This document shows positions 10,390 through 18,193 of a stretch of 64,000 nucleotides of DNA, piece by piece. The stretch is taken from positions 1 through 64,000 of the forward strand of contig JAFUAO010000059.1 of the NCBI GenBank assembly GCA_017460665.1, written 5' to 3'. The notes beneath the pieces are model-generated. The model was not told the origin of the DNA and ran no database searches. It was given only the letters and a program-made list of their open reading frames with translations. The position numbers and the translations under genes were made by a program. Numbering within the stretch: the stretch's first letter is position 1; every line of letters starts with the position of its first letter. The stretch comes from Ruminococcus sp. (lineage in GTDB: Bacteria; Bacillota; Clostridia; Oscillospirales; Ruminococcaceae).

Positions 10390-11232
10390 CTAGATCCCCG
10401 GCACAGCCTCGAATAGCCCAAGAACGAGCAGCGCTGTTCCGGTCAGTGACTCGACGACACAGACAAAGCGGAAGTCCTTGACGGCCTTTTCGCCGATGTA
10501 TTTTGAGTGCCGAAGGGGAGTCGCAGGCCGGTGGCTCAGCATCTGCTCTGCACAGAAGAGAGCATGAGTGCGGTATCTCAGGTGATAGCCGGTGTAGAAA
10601 GCGGAGGCTATGATGATCGCTCCGGAAATGATCGTGCAATACCACAGATCCCTGGAAAGTGCCAAAAATGGAACGGCAGCGATGATCCCGTAGCGTATCA
10701 CATATGCCTGACGGACGATCTTTTTCTGCTTTGGAGTAAATGGGGCACCGGTTTTCGGGTCACAGCCGTTCCGGATCCGGCTCTTAGCTTCCTGCTTCAG
10801 TATCTTCGGCAGGACCTCCTGAGCGTTTTTCTTTTCGGCAGGGAAGTAGCTCACCAGCAGGATCAGCTCCGCAGCCAGAGGTATCAGGGGAACTATTCCC
10901 GGGAGCCCTGCCCTTTTCCCGAAGAGCACCGCTGCGCCGGCCAGCACTCCCAGCCACGGTACGGACTCACGGATCCGGCAGAGCTTCTCCGGCAGCATAC
11001 CCTCTTCCAGGAACTCACGCTCGGCGAACATGGGCTCCATGAACAGCCTCTGATAAAAGGGAAACTCCGCCCTCCGGCTGTTGATCTCGGCTTTTAAGGC
11101 ACGCATCTCCTTGTGAGTGTGTTTCTCCTCCAGCCGGCGGTAAACGTCCTTTTTGAACCTTGCGGCCAGCCCGATGTACATTATTGCGGCTAAAAATATG
11201 ACCGCCGCCGGCAGTCTGTAGATGAAGTCCAT
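10390..11232 (-). CDS. Unknown multi-pass membrane protein
   Basis: I do not recognise this 280-residue protein. It opens with a hydrophobic segment (residues 7-24), then a charged helical stretch rich in Lys, Arg and Glu, a pair of hydrophobic segments near residues 93-127, two more around 178-210, and a last one near 258-274. About five membrane spans separated by basic loops are expected. It has an AGGGAGG ribosome site. It is the only gene between the trp promoter region and the divergent pgk promoter, so no operon partner points to a role. Confidence 0.6.
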   Translation of the reverse strand: MDFIYRLPAAVIFLAAIMYIGLAARFKKDVYRRLEEKHTHKEMRALKAEINSRRAEFPFYQRLFMEPMFAEREFLEEGMLPEKLCRIRESVPWLGVLAGAAVLFGKRAGLPGIVPLIPLAAELILLVSYFPAEKKNAQEVLPKILKQEAKSRIRNGCDPKTGAPFTPKQKKIVRQAYVIRYGIIAAVPFLALSRDLWYCTIISGAIIIASAFYTGYHLRYRTHALFCAEQMLSHRPATPLRHSKYIGEKAVKDFRFVCVVESLTGTALLVLGLFEAVPGI

Positions 11233-11353
11233 GCTGCACCTCCCTTCCTGCTTTAATTGTACATTATAGAGCCTGCTTTGTCAATGGGAGGCTCCTTTGA
11301 CCGCCAAAAACAAAAAATTCACAAAAAATCCCAAAAAAATATCCTCAAACTAC

Positions 11354-11382
11354 TTGAAAAATCTCTCAGGATAGTGTACAAT
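11354..11382 (+). promoter_or_regulatory. Promoter of the pgk-tpiA-gpmI operon
   Basis: TTGAAA (11354-11359) and TACAAT (11377-11382) are 17 bases apart. It lies about 70 bases upstream of the pgk ATG. Confidence 0.75.
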
Positions 11383-11450
11383 ATATTGTGTGTTGTTATA
11401 TTCTTAACAACGAGCCAAAAGTATTTTTATTACGAAAGGATGTCATAACA

Positions 11451-12671
11451 ATGGCAGGATTAAACAAGGTTACTGTAGAAGACATTAACGTTAAGGGCAG
11501 AAAGGTCCTCGTTAGAGTCGATTTCAACGTTCCTATGAAGGACGGCGCTATCACTAACGACAACCGTATCCAGGCTGCTCTTCCTACTATCAATAAGCTG
11601 GTAGAGAACGGCGCAAAGGTAGTTCTCTGCTCACATCTGGGCAAGCCCAAGAACGGCCCCGAGGCTAAGTTCTCTCTGGCTCCGGCTGCTGCAAGACTTG
11701 CCGAGCTGGTAAACACAAAGGTAACTTTCGCTGCTGACGATACAGTTGTAGGCGACAACGCAAAGGCCGCTGTTGCTGCTATGAACGACGGCGAGATCGT
11801 AGTTCTGGAGAATACACGTTTCCGTGGCGCGGAGGAGACCAAGAACGGCGAGGAGTTCTCCAAGGAGCTGGCCGATCTGGTAGACGGCGAGGTATTCGTG
11901 ATGGACGCCTTCGGTTCCGCCCACAGAGCTCACGCTTCTACAGCCGGCGTGACTAAGTTCGTCAAGGAGACTGCTGTTGGCTATCTCATGCAGAAGGAGA
12001 TCCAGTATCTCGGAAATGCAGTCGAGGTTCCTGAGCATCCCTTCGTTGCTATCCTTGGCGGCGCTAAGGTAGCTGATAAGCTCAACGTTATCTCCAACCT
12101 CCTTGAGAAGTGCGATACACTGATCATCGGCGGCGGAATGGCTTACACATTCATCAAGGCACAGGGCGGCTCTATCGGTAAGTCACTGGTAGACGAGGAG
12201 AAGCTGGACTACTGCAAGGAGATGCTGGCTAAGGCCGAGAGCCTTGGCAAGAAGATCCTCCTTCCCGTTGATACAGCTATCGCTGCTTCCTTCCCGGATC
12301 CTATCGACGCTGAGATCGAGGTCGAGTACGTTGACTCCGACAAGATCCCGGACGCCATGATGGGCCTTGACATCGGACCTAAGACAGAGGCTATCTTCGC
12401 TGAGGCTGCAAAGAACGCTAAGACCGTCGTTTGGAACGGACCTATGGGCGTTTTCGAGAACCCCACCCTCAAGAAGGGCACAGTTGCTGTTTGCGAGGCT
12501 CTTGCTGAGGCAGACGCTACTACTATCATCGGCGGCGGCGACTCTGCTACTGCTGCTATCAACCTCGGCTTCGCTGACAAGATGAGCCATATCTCTACAG
12601 GCGGCGGCGCTTCTCTCGAGTATCTCGAGGGCAAGGTGCTCCCCGGCGTAGCTGCTATCGCTGAGAAGTAA
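11451..12671 (+). CDS. pgk: Phosphoglycerate kinase
   Basis: Transfers phosphate from 1,3-bisphosphoglycerate to ADP, the first substrate-level ATP step of glycolysis. From the ATG at 11451, chosen for its AAAGGA ribosome site, it is 406 residues, normal for a monomeric bacterial PGK. N-domain [11 protein letters not shown] and substrate-binding SHLGKPKNG are intact, as is the C-domain [14 protein letters not shown]. It opens a plus-strand operon in which tpiA and gpmI are separated by three unknown membrane-protein genes. Confidence 0.97.
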   Translation: MAGLNKVTVEDINVKGRKVLVRVDFNVPMKDGAITNDNRIQAALPTINKLVENGAKVVLCSHLGKPKNGPEAKFSLAPAAARLAELVNTKVTFAADDTVVGDNAKAAVAAMNDGEIVVLENTRFRGAEETKNGEEFSKELADLVDGEVFVMDAFGSAHRAHASTAGVTKFVKETAVGYLMQKEIQYLGNAVEVPEHPFVAILGGAKVADKLNVISNLLEKCDTLIIGGGMAYTFIKAQGGSIGKSLVDEEKLDYCKEMLAKAESLGKKILLPVDTAIAASFPDPIDAEIEVEYVDSDKIPDAMMGLDIGPKTEAIFAEAAKNAKTVVWNGPMGVFENPTLKKGTVAVCEALAEADATTIIGGGDSATAAINLGFADKMSHISTGGGASLEYLEGKVLPGVAAIAEK

Positions 12672-12685
12672 GATCAATATCAGTC

Positions 12686-12709
12686 AGGGCGGATAGAGAT
12701 ATTCGCCCT
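12686..12709 (+). other. Intergenic hairpin between pgk and the next gene
   Basis: AGGGCG pairs with CGCCCT around a 12-base loop, extended by an outer GATCAA/TTGATC pairing. There is no T-run, so it may be an RNA-processing or stabilising element, not a terminator. Confidence 0.4.
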
Positions 12710-12741
12710 TGATCGTTATAGTAAAGCGGTGATCTTTCGTT

Positions 12742-13155
12742 ATGTCACAGGAAATACAGAATATCATTGGCTGGGTACTGTGCGCTGTTTTGGTCGCTGG
12801 CATGAATGCCTTCGCTTTGCGGCTCCTCTGGCTGGGCTCAAGGAGCTTATTGGGCAAGACCCTAAATTTTCCTCCGTCAAAGAGAAGATGGGCGAGAATG
12901 AGGGCTGAGGTCATCGAGGACGAGGAGTCTGACGACAGGCAGGTGCGGTATTATTATGACTATCAGGAATACAACTCAAAGATCGGCGGCTTTTCCGTTT
13001 ACGGAGACAAAGCCATGATCTATGTCAAGCGCAGCGATCCTACGGTGGTGAAGGAGTTCATCCCAAGGCCGCCTATGACCAAAGCTGCTGCGTTTTCCTG
13101 TCTATTCATTGCAGCGGTATTCTTGTTTTTTGAGGCCATATCCATTTTCGGATAG
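12742..13155 (+). CDS. Small membrane protein of unknown function in the glycolytic operon
   Basis: A 137-residue protein with a hydrophobic segment at residues 9-30, a basic then acidic and tyrosine-rich middle (a YYYDYQEY stretch), and a second hydrophobic segment near residues 117-136. The layout of two membrane helices flanking a small soluble domain resembles DUF3592-type proteins, but I cannot confirm that. The start has only a weak ribosome site. It follows pgk by 70 bases and precedes a second unknown gene by 27 bases. Confidence 0.6.
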   Translation: MSQEIQNIIGWVLCAVLVAGMNAFALRLLWLGSRSLLGKTLNFPPSKRRWARMRAEVIEDEESDDRQVRYYYDYQEYNSKIGGFSVYGDKAMIYVKRSDPTVVKEFIPRPPMTKAAAFSCLFIAAVFLFFEAISIFG

Positions 13156-13182
13156 ATTCCGCAAGCTCTATGGAGAGACGCT

Positions 13183-14016
13183 ATGAAAAAGTATTCCCTT
13201 TTCATAAAAATGGCAGTATTCGTGCTGCTGGGGGCTGCGGCTCTCGGAACGGTCGCCGGGCTCCTGACTATGGGACACGACGGATTTTCCGGCTTCATCA
13301 AGCCCTTCCTGTCGATCCTTGCCGGTGGAGGCATCGTGGTGGTGCTGATCATCTACACGATCCTGAAGGAGGAGTACGACAGCAAGCACAAGTACGCCGA
13401 AATGAACAGGATCATGGCGGAAAAAGGCATCTGCGACGAGTATATCGAGGCGTATAAGGCCTCCCACGTCAAGATGTCTAACTTCGACCGCATACATCTG
13501 GCTGACCTTCTGATAACAGTGGGGCGCTACGAAGAGGCGGACAGGATCCTCTCCTCCATGTCTCTGGGCTTTTTTACCTCGGACGACTTGGATAAGGCTA
13601 CATACTGCGTGGCGGCGATGAATTTGTACCTGAATACCGGAAGGTATGCCGACGGATTCGAGCTGCTGAAAAAGGAGAAGGAGTTCCTAGACACCTTCTT
13701 CCAGTCTCCCGTGGGGAAGCAGTCTGCGCCGGCCTACTATGACTGTGCAGCCTGTACCTGTGCCGCAAACGGCTATGAGGGGACTGCGGAGGAGTACATA
13801 CAAATGGAGGAGCGCTGGGCCCAGAGGTACGATGAGCTCGGCTTCTACGTCCCCATAACACGGATCGCTGTGAAAAACCTCACAGGAGATCCCGAGGGCG
13901 CTCTTGCAGACGCAAACGAGCTGAAAAGTCAGATCGAGAGCTGCGAGAAGCTGCAAAACAAGGCCGCAAGAGACGCATACCTGCGTATGGTGGACCATGC
14001 GGCAAATTATAAATGA
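13183..14016 (+). CDS. Membrane-anchored helical-repeat protein in the glycolytic operon
   Basis: A 277-residue protein not matched to a named family. Two hydrophobic segments lie near residues 6-26 and 37-61. The rest is a soluble alpha-helical domain with repeated A/L/Y-rich helices (LADLLITVGRYEEADRIL, AAMNLYLNTGRYADGFELL), a TPR-like pattern. It would sit on the inner membrane face as an adaptor; that is inference. Its 3' end overlaps the spacer before tpiA, leaving 16 bases, so expression is coupled to the glycolytic enzymes. Confidence 0.65.
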   Translation: MKKYSLFIKMAVFVLLGAAALGTVAGLLTMGHDGFSGFIKPFLSILAGGGIVVVLIIYTILKEEYDSKHKYAEMNRIMAEKGICDEYIEAYKASHVKMSNFDRIHLADLLITVGRYEEADRILSSMSLGFFTSDDLDKATYCVAAMNLYLNTGRYADGFELLKKEKEFLDTFFQSPVGKQSAPAYYDCAACTCAANGYEGTAEEYIQMEERWAQRYDELGFYVPITRIAVKNLTGDPEGALADANELKSQIESCEKLQNKAARDAYLRMVDHAANYK

Positions 14017-14032
14017 TCAAGGAGTAATTATT

Positions 14033-14809
14033 ATGAACAAAGCAACAAGAAAGGCGATCATCGCCGGAAACTGGAAAATGAACAAGACTCGTCCTGAGGC
14101 TAAGGCCCTGCTTGAGGCTATCAAGCCCCTGGTAGCAAATGCTGAGGGCAATGTGGAGGTGATCGCCTGCGTTCCCTTCACAAACCTTGAGACAGCTATA
14201 AACACAACTGCCGGCAGCAACGTAAAGATCGGCGCTGAGAACGTACACTTCGAGAAGAGCGGCGCCTTCACCGGCGAGATCTCCGCTGATATGCTCACTG
14301 AGCTGGGCGTTGAGTACGTCGTTATCGGCCACAGCGAGAGAAGACAGTACTTCGGCGAGACAGACGAGACTGTGAACAAGAGAACTGTTGCTGCTCTGGA
14401 GGCCGGCCTCAAGCCTATCGTTTGCGTTGGTGAGCTCAAGTGGGAGCGTGAGTGCAACATCACCGAGGAGGTCATCGCACGCCAGATCAAGCTGGACCTC
14501 TGGTCACTGACTGCCGAGCAGGTAAAGAACACAGTCATCGCCTACGAGCCTGTATGGGCTATCGGAACAGGCCTTACAGCTACACCTGACCAGGCTGAGG
14601 AGGTTTGCGGCTTTATCCGTGCTCAGCTCGCTAAGCTCTACGATCAGGCAACTGCTGACGCTGTAACGATCCAGTACGGCGGCTCCATGAACGCCAAGAA
14701 CGCAGCAGAGCTCCTTGCAAAGCCCAACATCGACGGCGGACTTATCGGCGGAGCTTCTCTTAAGGCTGAGGATTTCAACGTTATCGTTCAGGCTGCTGTT
14801 AACGGCTGA
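14033..14809 (+). CDS. tpiA: Triosephosphate isomerase
   Basis: Interconverts dihydroxyacetone phosphate and glyceraldehyde 3-phosphate. At 258 residues it is full length from the ATG at 14033, which has an AAGGAG site. The active-site lysine is in AGNWKMNK, the electrophilic histidine in IGHSERR, and the catalytic glutamate with loop 6 in AYEPVWAIGTG. It lies between two unknown membrane-protein genes in the pgk-gpmI operon. Confidence 0.97.
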   Translation: MNKATRKAIIAGNWKMNKTRPEAKALLEAIKPLVANAEGNVEVIACVPFTNLETAINTTAGSNVKIGAENVHFEKSGAFTGEISADMLTELGVEYVVIGHSERRQYFGETDETVNKRTVAALEAGLKPIVCVGELKWERECNITEEVIARQIKLDLWSLTAEQVKNTVIAYEPVWAIGTGLTATPDQAEEVCGFIRAQLAKLYDQATADAVTIQYGGSMNAKNAAELLAKPNIDGGLIGGASLKAEDFNVIVQAAVNG

Positions 14810-14813
14810 TAAA

Positions 14814-15557
14814 ATGGAAGCTGACAAGCCCAAAATGTCGGGCTGGGTGATAGCCAATATCGTCATACCCTGTCTATCGCTGATCTTTTCGCCGTTCATT
14901 CTGATTTGGTCCTTATCGGTACTGGGGCTGTTCCCGTATTTTTTCATCGTACTTCTGATACTTTTCATACTGATACCCGTGTTCTACAGGATATACCGCA
15001 AAAGCGACAAATGTCGGATAGCACTGTGGGCGGCGCGTATCTCATTTGTGCTTATAGCCGCGATATATGCCGCTTTGCCGTATATCGGCACACACTTTGA
15101 GTATGACAAGAATTTCTATGTGCCAAAGAAGCTTATATATACCTATGGAGTCTATTCTCCGCCCTACACGATAGTTGAAATGCTCCCGCAGCATTTGCCC
15201 GATGACTGCCGAGAATACAAATTCATAACGCAGCTCGGCAGTATCGCGCAGGACGCTCACCCCTCGGTGTATCTTATGTTTTACACGGACAGCGACACTA
15301 TCAGAGAGTATGAGGAGTTCTTCGGGGAGCTCCCCAACTGCGTGAGGTCAGATGAAATAGGCGAGCACGATTACGGCAAATATACCGGTAAGTACGTCTA
15401 CCCGAAAGACTTCCCCGTCCACGCTCTGAGCTGGCTCGATGACACTTATGAGGAAGAATTCCGGGATATGAGGAATGCTGCCGTGTACAGAAAGACGGAT
15501 TACGGTATTGGCTGCCTTATCGACTACGATTCCGGACTTGTCGTTTACTGGACGTAA
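14814..15557 (+). CDS. Unknown membrane protein between tpiA and gpmI
   Basis: A protein of about 247 residues that I do not recognise. Three hydrophobic segments lie in the first 110 residues, followed by an extracytoplasmic-looking domain of about 140 residues rich in Tyr, Asp and Glu. The ATG at 14814 is 4 bases after the tpiA stop, suggesting translational coupling; a start seven codons later is possible. A hairpin without a T-run separates it from gpmI. It is the third membrane protein embedded in this operon. Confidence 0.6.
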   Translation: MEADKPKMSGWVIANIVIPCLSLIFSPFILIWSLSVLGLFPYFFIVLLILFILIPVFYRIYRKSDKCRIALWAARISFVLIAAIYAALPYIGTHFEYDKNFYVPKKLIYTYGVYSPPYTIVEMLPQHLPDDCREYKFITQLGSIAQDAHPSVYLMFYTDSDTIREYEEFFGELPNCVRSDEIGEHDYGKYTGKYVYPKDFPVHALSWLDDTYEEEFRDMRNAAVYRKTDYGIGCLIDYDSGLVVYWT

Positions 15558-15569
15558 ATCTATAATATC

Positions 15570-15592
15570 AAGGGCGGAGCGATTCCGCCCTT
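15570..15592 (+). other. Intergenic hairpin before gpmI
   Basis: AAGGGCGGA pairs with TTCCGCCCTT around a short loop and lacks a T-run. It resembles the GGGCG/CGCCC hairpin after pgk, so the operon may be processed at such sites. Confidence 0.4.
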
Positions 15593-15613
15593 ACATATGA
15601 AAGGAAAATACTA

Positions 15614-17134
15614 ATGTCAAAAAAACCTGTAGCACTCATTATCATGGACGGCTTCGGCTATAACCCGGATACCTACGGAAATGCTATCGCTGCCGCAAAG
15701 AAGCCTAACCTTGACAAGTATATGGCCCAGTACCCCCACACTATCATCGGAGCCAGCGGACTTGACGTTGGTCTGCCTGACGGACAGATGGGAAATTCCG
15801 AGGTGGGCCACACCAATATCGGCGCAGGACGTATCGTTTACCAGATGCTGGTAAAGATCTCCAAGGACATAAAGGACGGCACCTTCGAGAAGAACCAGCC
15901 TATCCTTGAGGCCATGGAGAGCTGCAAGGAAAACGGCAGCGCCCTCCACCTTATGGGACTTCTCTCTCCCGGCGGCGTACACAGCCATATGGAGCACCTC
16001 TTCGGTATCGTGGAGCTGGCCAAGAAGCAGGGCCTTGACAAGGTGTATATCCACGCATTCCTTGACGGAAGAGACGTTCCGCCCTCATCTGCTGCTGAGT
16101 ATATGGAGCAGACCGTGGAGGAGCTGGGCAAGATCGGCCTTGGCAAGATCGCAACGATCTCCGGCCGCTTCTACGCAATGGACAGAGACAACGCCTGGGA
16201 CAGAGTGGAGAAGGCCTACGCTGCTCTCGTTTACGGCGAGGGCGTGCAGGAGACCGATCCTGTTCAGGCTATCAAAAATTCCTACGCTAACGAAGTAACT
16301 GACGAGTTCATGCTGCCTACCGTTATCCAGGGCGGAGCTCAGATCAAGGCCGGCGACAGCGTGATCTTCTTCAACTTCCGTCCCGACCGTGCAAGACAGA
16401 TCACACGCTCCTTCGTAGATCCCGATTTTTCGGGCTTTGAGAGAAGGAACGGCTTCTTCCCCGTGAAGTTCGTGTGCATGGCTCAGTATGATGCGACTAT
16501 GCCCAATGTTACCGTGGCTTATCCTCCGGAGCAGCTCACCATGACCATGGGCGAGTACCTTGCAAAGCTGGGCAAGACCCAGCTCCGTATCGCCGAGACC
16601 CAGAAGTACGCACACGTTACGTTCTTCTTCAACGGCGGCGAGGAGAAGCAGTTCGAGGGCGAGGACAGGATCCTGATCAAGTCTCCCGACGTTGCAACCT
16701 TCGATATGAAGCCTGAGATGAGCGCCTACGAGGTATGCGACGCAGTCGTGGAGGCTATCAACAACGACAAATACGACGTGATCATCCTCAACTACGCAAA
16801 CTGCGATATGGTCGGACATACAGGCGTTTTCGACGCCGCAGTAAAGGCTGTTGAGGCAACTGACGAGTGCGTTGGCAGAATGGTGGACGCTATCCTTGCA
16901 AAGGGCGGCGCTGCGCTGATCACAGCCGATCACGGCAATGCTGACAAGATGATGGAGCCCGACGGCAGCCCCTTCACCGCTCACACCACAAACCCTGTTC
17001 CGCTCATAGCAGTAGGAGTCGAGGGCGAGCTTATCGAAGGCGGCGTTCTGGCTGACCTTGCTCCCACGATGCTCAGCATCATGGAGGTGCCTCAGCCTGC
17101 TGAAATGACAGGAAAGAGCCTGCTGAAGAAGTGA
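15614..17134 (+). CDS. gpmI: 2,3-bisphosphoglycerate-independent phosphoglycerate mutase
   Basis: Interconverts 3- and 2-phosphoglycerate with two Mn ions. The 506 residues match the alkaline-phosphatase-superfamily iPGM. The N-terminal metal site ALIIMDGFGY, the phosphoserine loop MGNSEVGHTNIGAGR, the HAFLDGRDVPP substrate segment, and the metal ligands in NYANCDMVGHTG and TADHGNAD are present. It closes the pgk operon and is followed by a terminator. Its product feeds enolase, encoded separately upstream. Confidence 0.97.
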   Translation: MSKKPVALIIMDGFGYNPDTYGNAIAAAKKPNLDKYMAQYPHTIIGASGLDVGLPDGQMGNSEVGHTNIGAGRIVYQMLVKISKDIKDGTFEKNQPILEAMESCKENGSALHLMGLLSPGGVHSHMEHLFGIVELAKKQGLDKVYIHAFLDGRDVPPSSAAEYMEQTVEELGKIGLGKIATISGRFYAMDRDNAWDRVEKAYAALVYGEGVQETDPVQAIKNSYANEVTDEFMLPTVIQGGAQIKAGDSVIFFNFRPDRARQITRSFVDPDFSGFERRNGFFPVKFVCMAQYDATMPNVTVAYPPEQLTMTMGEYLAKLGKTQLRIAETQKYAHVTFFFNGGEEKQFEGEDRILIKSPDVATFDMKPEMSAYEVCDAVVEAINNDKYDVIILNYANCDMVGHTGVFDAAVKAVEATDECVGRMVDAILAKGGAALITADHGNADKMMEPDGSPFTAHTTNPVPLIAVGVEGELIEGGVLADLAPTMLSIMEVPQPAEMTGKSLLKK

Positions 17135-17140
17135 TGATAT

Positions 17141-17170
17141 GGGCTGCTGCGAAAATGCGGCAGCCCTTTT
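17141..17170 (+). terminator. Terminator of the glycolytic operon
   Basis: GGGCTGC (17141-17147) pairs with GCAGCCC, followed by TTTT. It falls between gpmI and the deacetylase gene. Confidence 0.75.
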
Positions 17171-17194
17171 CAGTTGACTGGAAGGAGCTATGAT

Positions 17195-17875
17195 ATGTGG
17201 AACGGCAAAAACAAGGCGGTGACTCTCAGCTATGACGACGGCGTGGAGTCCGACCGCAGACTGGTGGAGATCCTCGGCAGGTACGGCCTGAAATGCACCT
17301 TCAACCTGAACAGCGGCATAATGGGCCCGGAGAGCTGCTGGGAGGACAACGGCGTGACGATCAGGAGGATGTCTCCGGAGGGCCTTCCGGAGCTCTACAG
17401 AGGCCACGAGATAGCTGTCCACTGCGTGACCCACGCCAATTTGCTGAAGCTGGACGACGACTCAGTTCGACATGAGATCATGGACGACAAGGCCGCCTTG
17501 GAGGAGCTTTTCGGCTGTCAGATCCAGGGCATGGCCTACCCTTACGGCGCCTATGATCAGCGGATCGTCCGCATAGCGGGGGAGTGCGGGATCAGGTTCT
17601 CACGGACCTGCAATGACACTCATGGCTTCCGATTGCCGGAGGAGCCGCTGGCCTTTGGAGCCACCTGCCGGCATCAGGATCCGGCTCTCTGGGAGCTGCT
17701 GGAACGGTTCCTCAGCTACGAGGGCAGCGAGCCGGCAGTGTTCTGCCTTTGGGGGCACAGCTATGAGTTCGACGTCAACGGGAACTGGGACCTGATCGAG
17801 AGATTTTGCAGCCGGGTCGCCGGCCGGGAGGAGATCTTCTTCGGCACCAATAGCCAGGTCTTCCTCGAAAAATAG
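17195..17875 (+). CDS. Polysaccharide deacetylase (NodB family)
   Basis: A 226-residue carbohydrate esterase family 4 domain. Catalytic aspartate and metal aspartate are in SYDDGVESD, and the zinc histidines are in an HxxxH arrangement (VHCVTH), followed by YPYGAYD. Family members remove N-acetyl or other acyl groups from peptidoglycan or polysaccharide. No signal peptide is visible, so it may act in the cytoplasm. The ATG at 17195 has an AAGGAG site; an upstream TTG in frame is less likely. It may be expressed by read-through from gpmI and has its own terminator. Confidence 0.85.
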   Translation: MWNGKNKAVTLSYDDGVESDRRLVEILGRYGLKCTFNLNSGIMGPESCWEDNGVTIRRMSPEGLPELYRGHEIAVHCVTHANLLKLDDDSVRHEIMDDKAALEELFGCQIQGMAYPYGAYDQRIVRIAGECGIRFSRTCNDTHGFRLPEEPLAFGATCRHQDPALWELLERFLSYEGSEPAVFCLWGHSYEFDVNGNWDLIERFCSRVAGREEIFFGTNSQVFLEK

Positions 17876-17876
17876 G

Positions 17877-17920
17877 AAAAAGCTCTGCTTGTAAGCTGCG
17901 GTTTACAGGCGGAACTTTTT
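17877..17920 (+). terminator. Terminator after the deacetylase gene
   Basis: An imperfect long stem (AAGCTCTGCTTGTAA with TTTACAGGCGGAACTTT) ends in a T-run immediately after the stop codon. Confidence 0.65.
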
Positions 17921-18007
17921 CTGACCGATCGGATCGGCAAAAACCAACAAAATGTGTTCACACAAGGTCATTTCATGCGGAGATAATGGAGAACTGTAAA
18001 TGTTTGC

Positions 18008-18036
18008 TTGACATAACGTTGTTAGTATGATAAAAT
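18008..18036 (+). promoter_or_regulatory. Promoter of the Tp47/flavin redox module
   Basis: TTGACA (18008-18013) and TAAAAT (18031-18036) are 17 bases apart, with TGA before the -10. The predicted start near 18043 gives a leader of about 150 bases. The 318-base gap 17876-18193 holds a terminator, this promoter and the leader, with no convincing gene. Confidence 0.75.
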
Positions 18037-18042
18037 ACAAAT

Positions 18043-18193
18043 GTAATACTGATAAAGTCTGTAATAGGCTTTATTATTTTAACAAAACGTTAGAAACGGC
18101 TAACTTTGGCGTGCAGCCTCCCGGTGAGCCTCTTCTGACTTAACGCCCTGCGAGGACATTCGCCGGCGAATTTTGAAAAAAGGAGAAATTTCC
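18043..18193 (+). promoter_or_regulatory. Long untranslated leader of the Tp47-like gene
   Basis: About 150 bases with small hairpins: GTTAG/CTAAC around position 18090 and the palindrome ATTCGCCGGCGAAT near 18160. I could not match it to an FMN, cobalamin or metal riboswitch consensus. No Fur-like inverted repeat was recognised with confidence. Confidence 0.35.

Noticed and set aside
17985..18032. Possible 14-codon frame (starting MENCKC) upstream of the Tp47-like gene.
   Set aside because: The GGAG element is only three bases from the ATG, the frame runs through the -35 and spacer of a consensus promoter, and no terminator follows.
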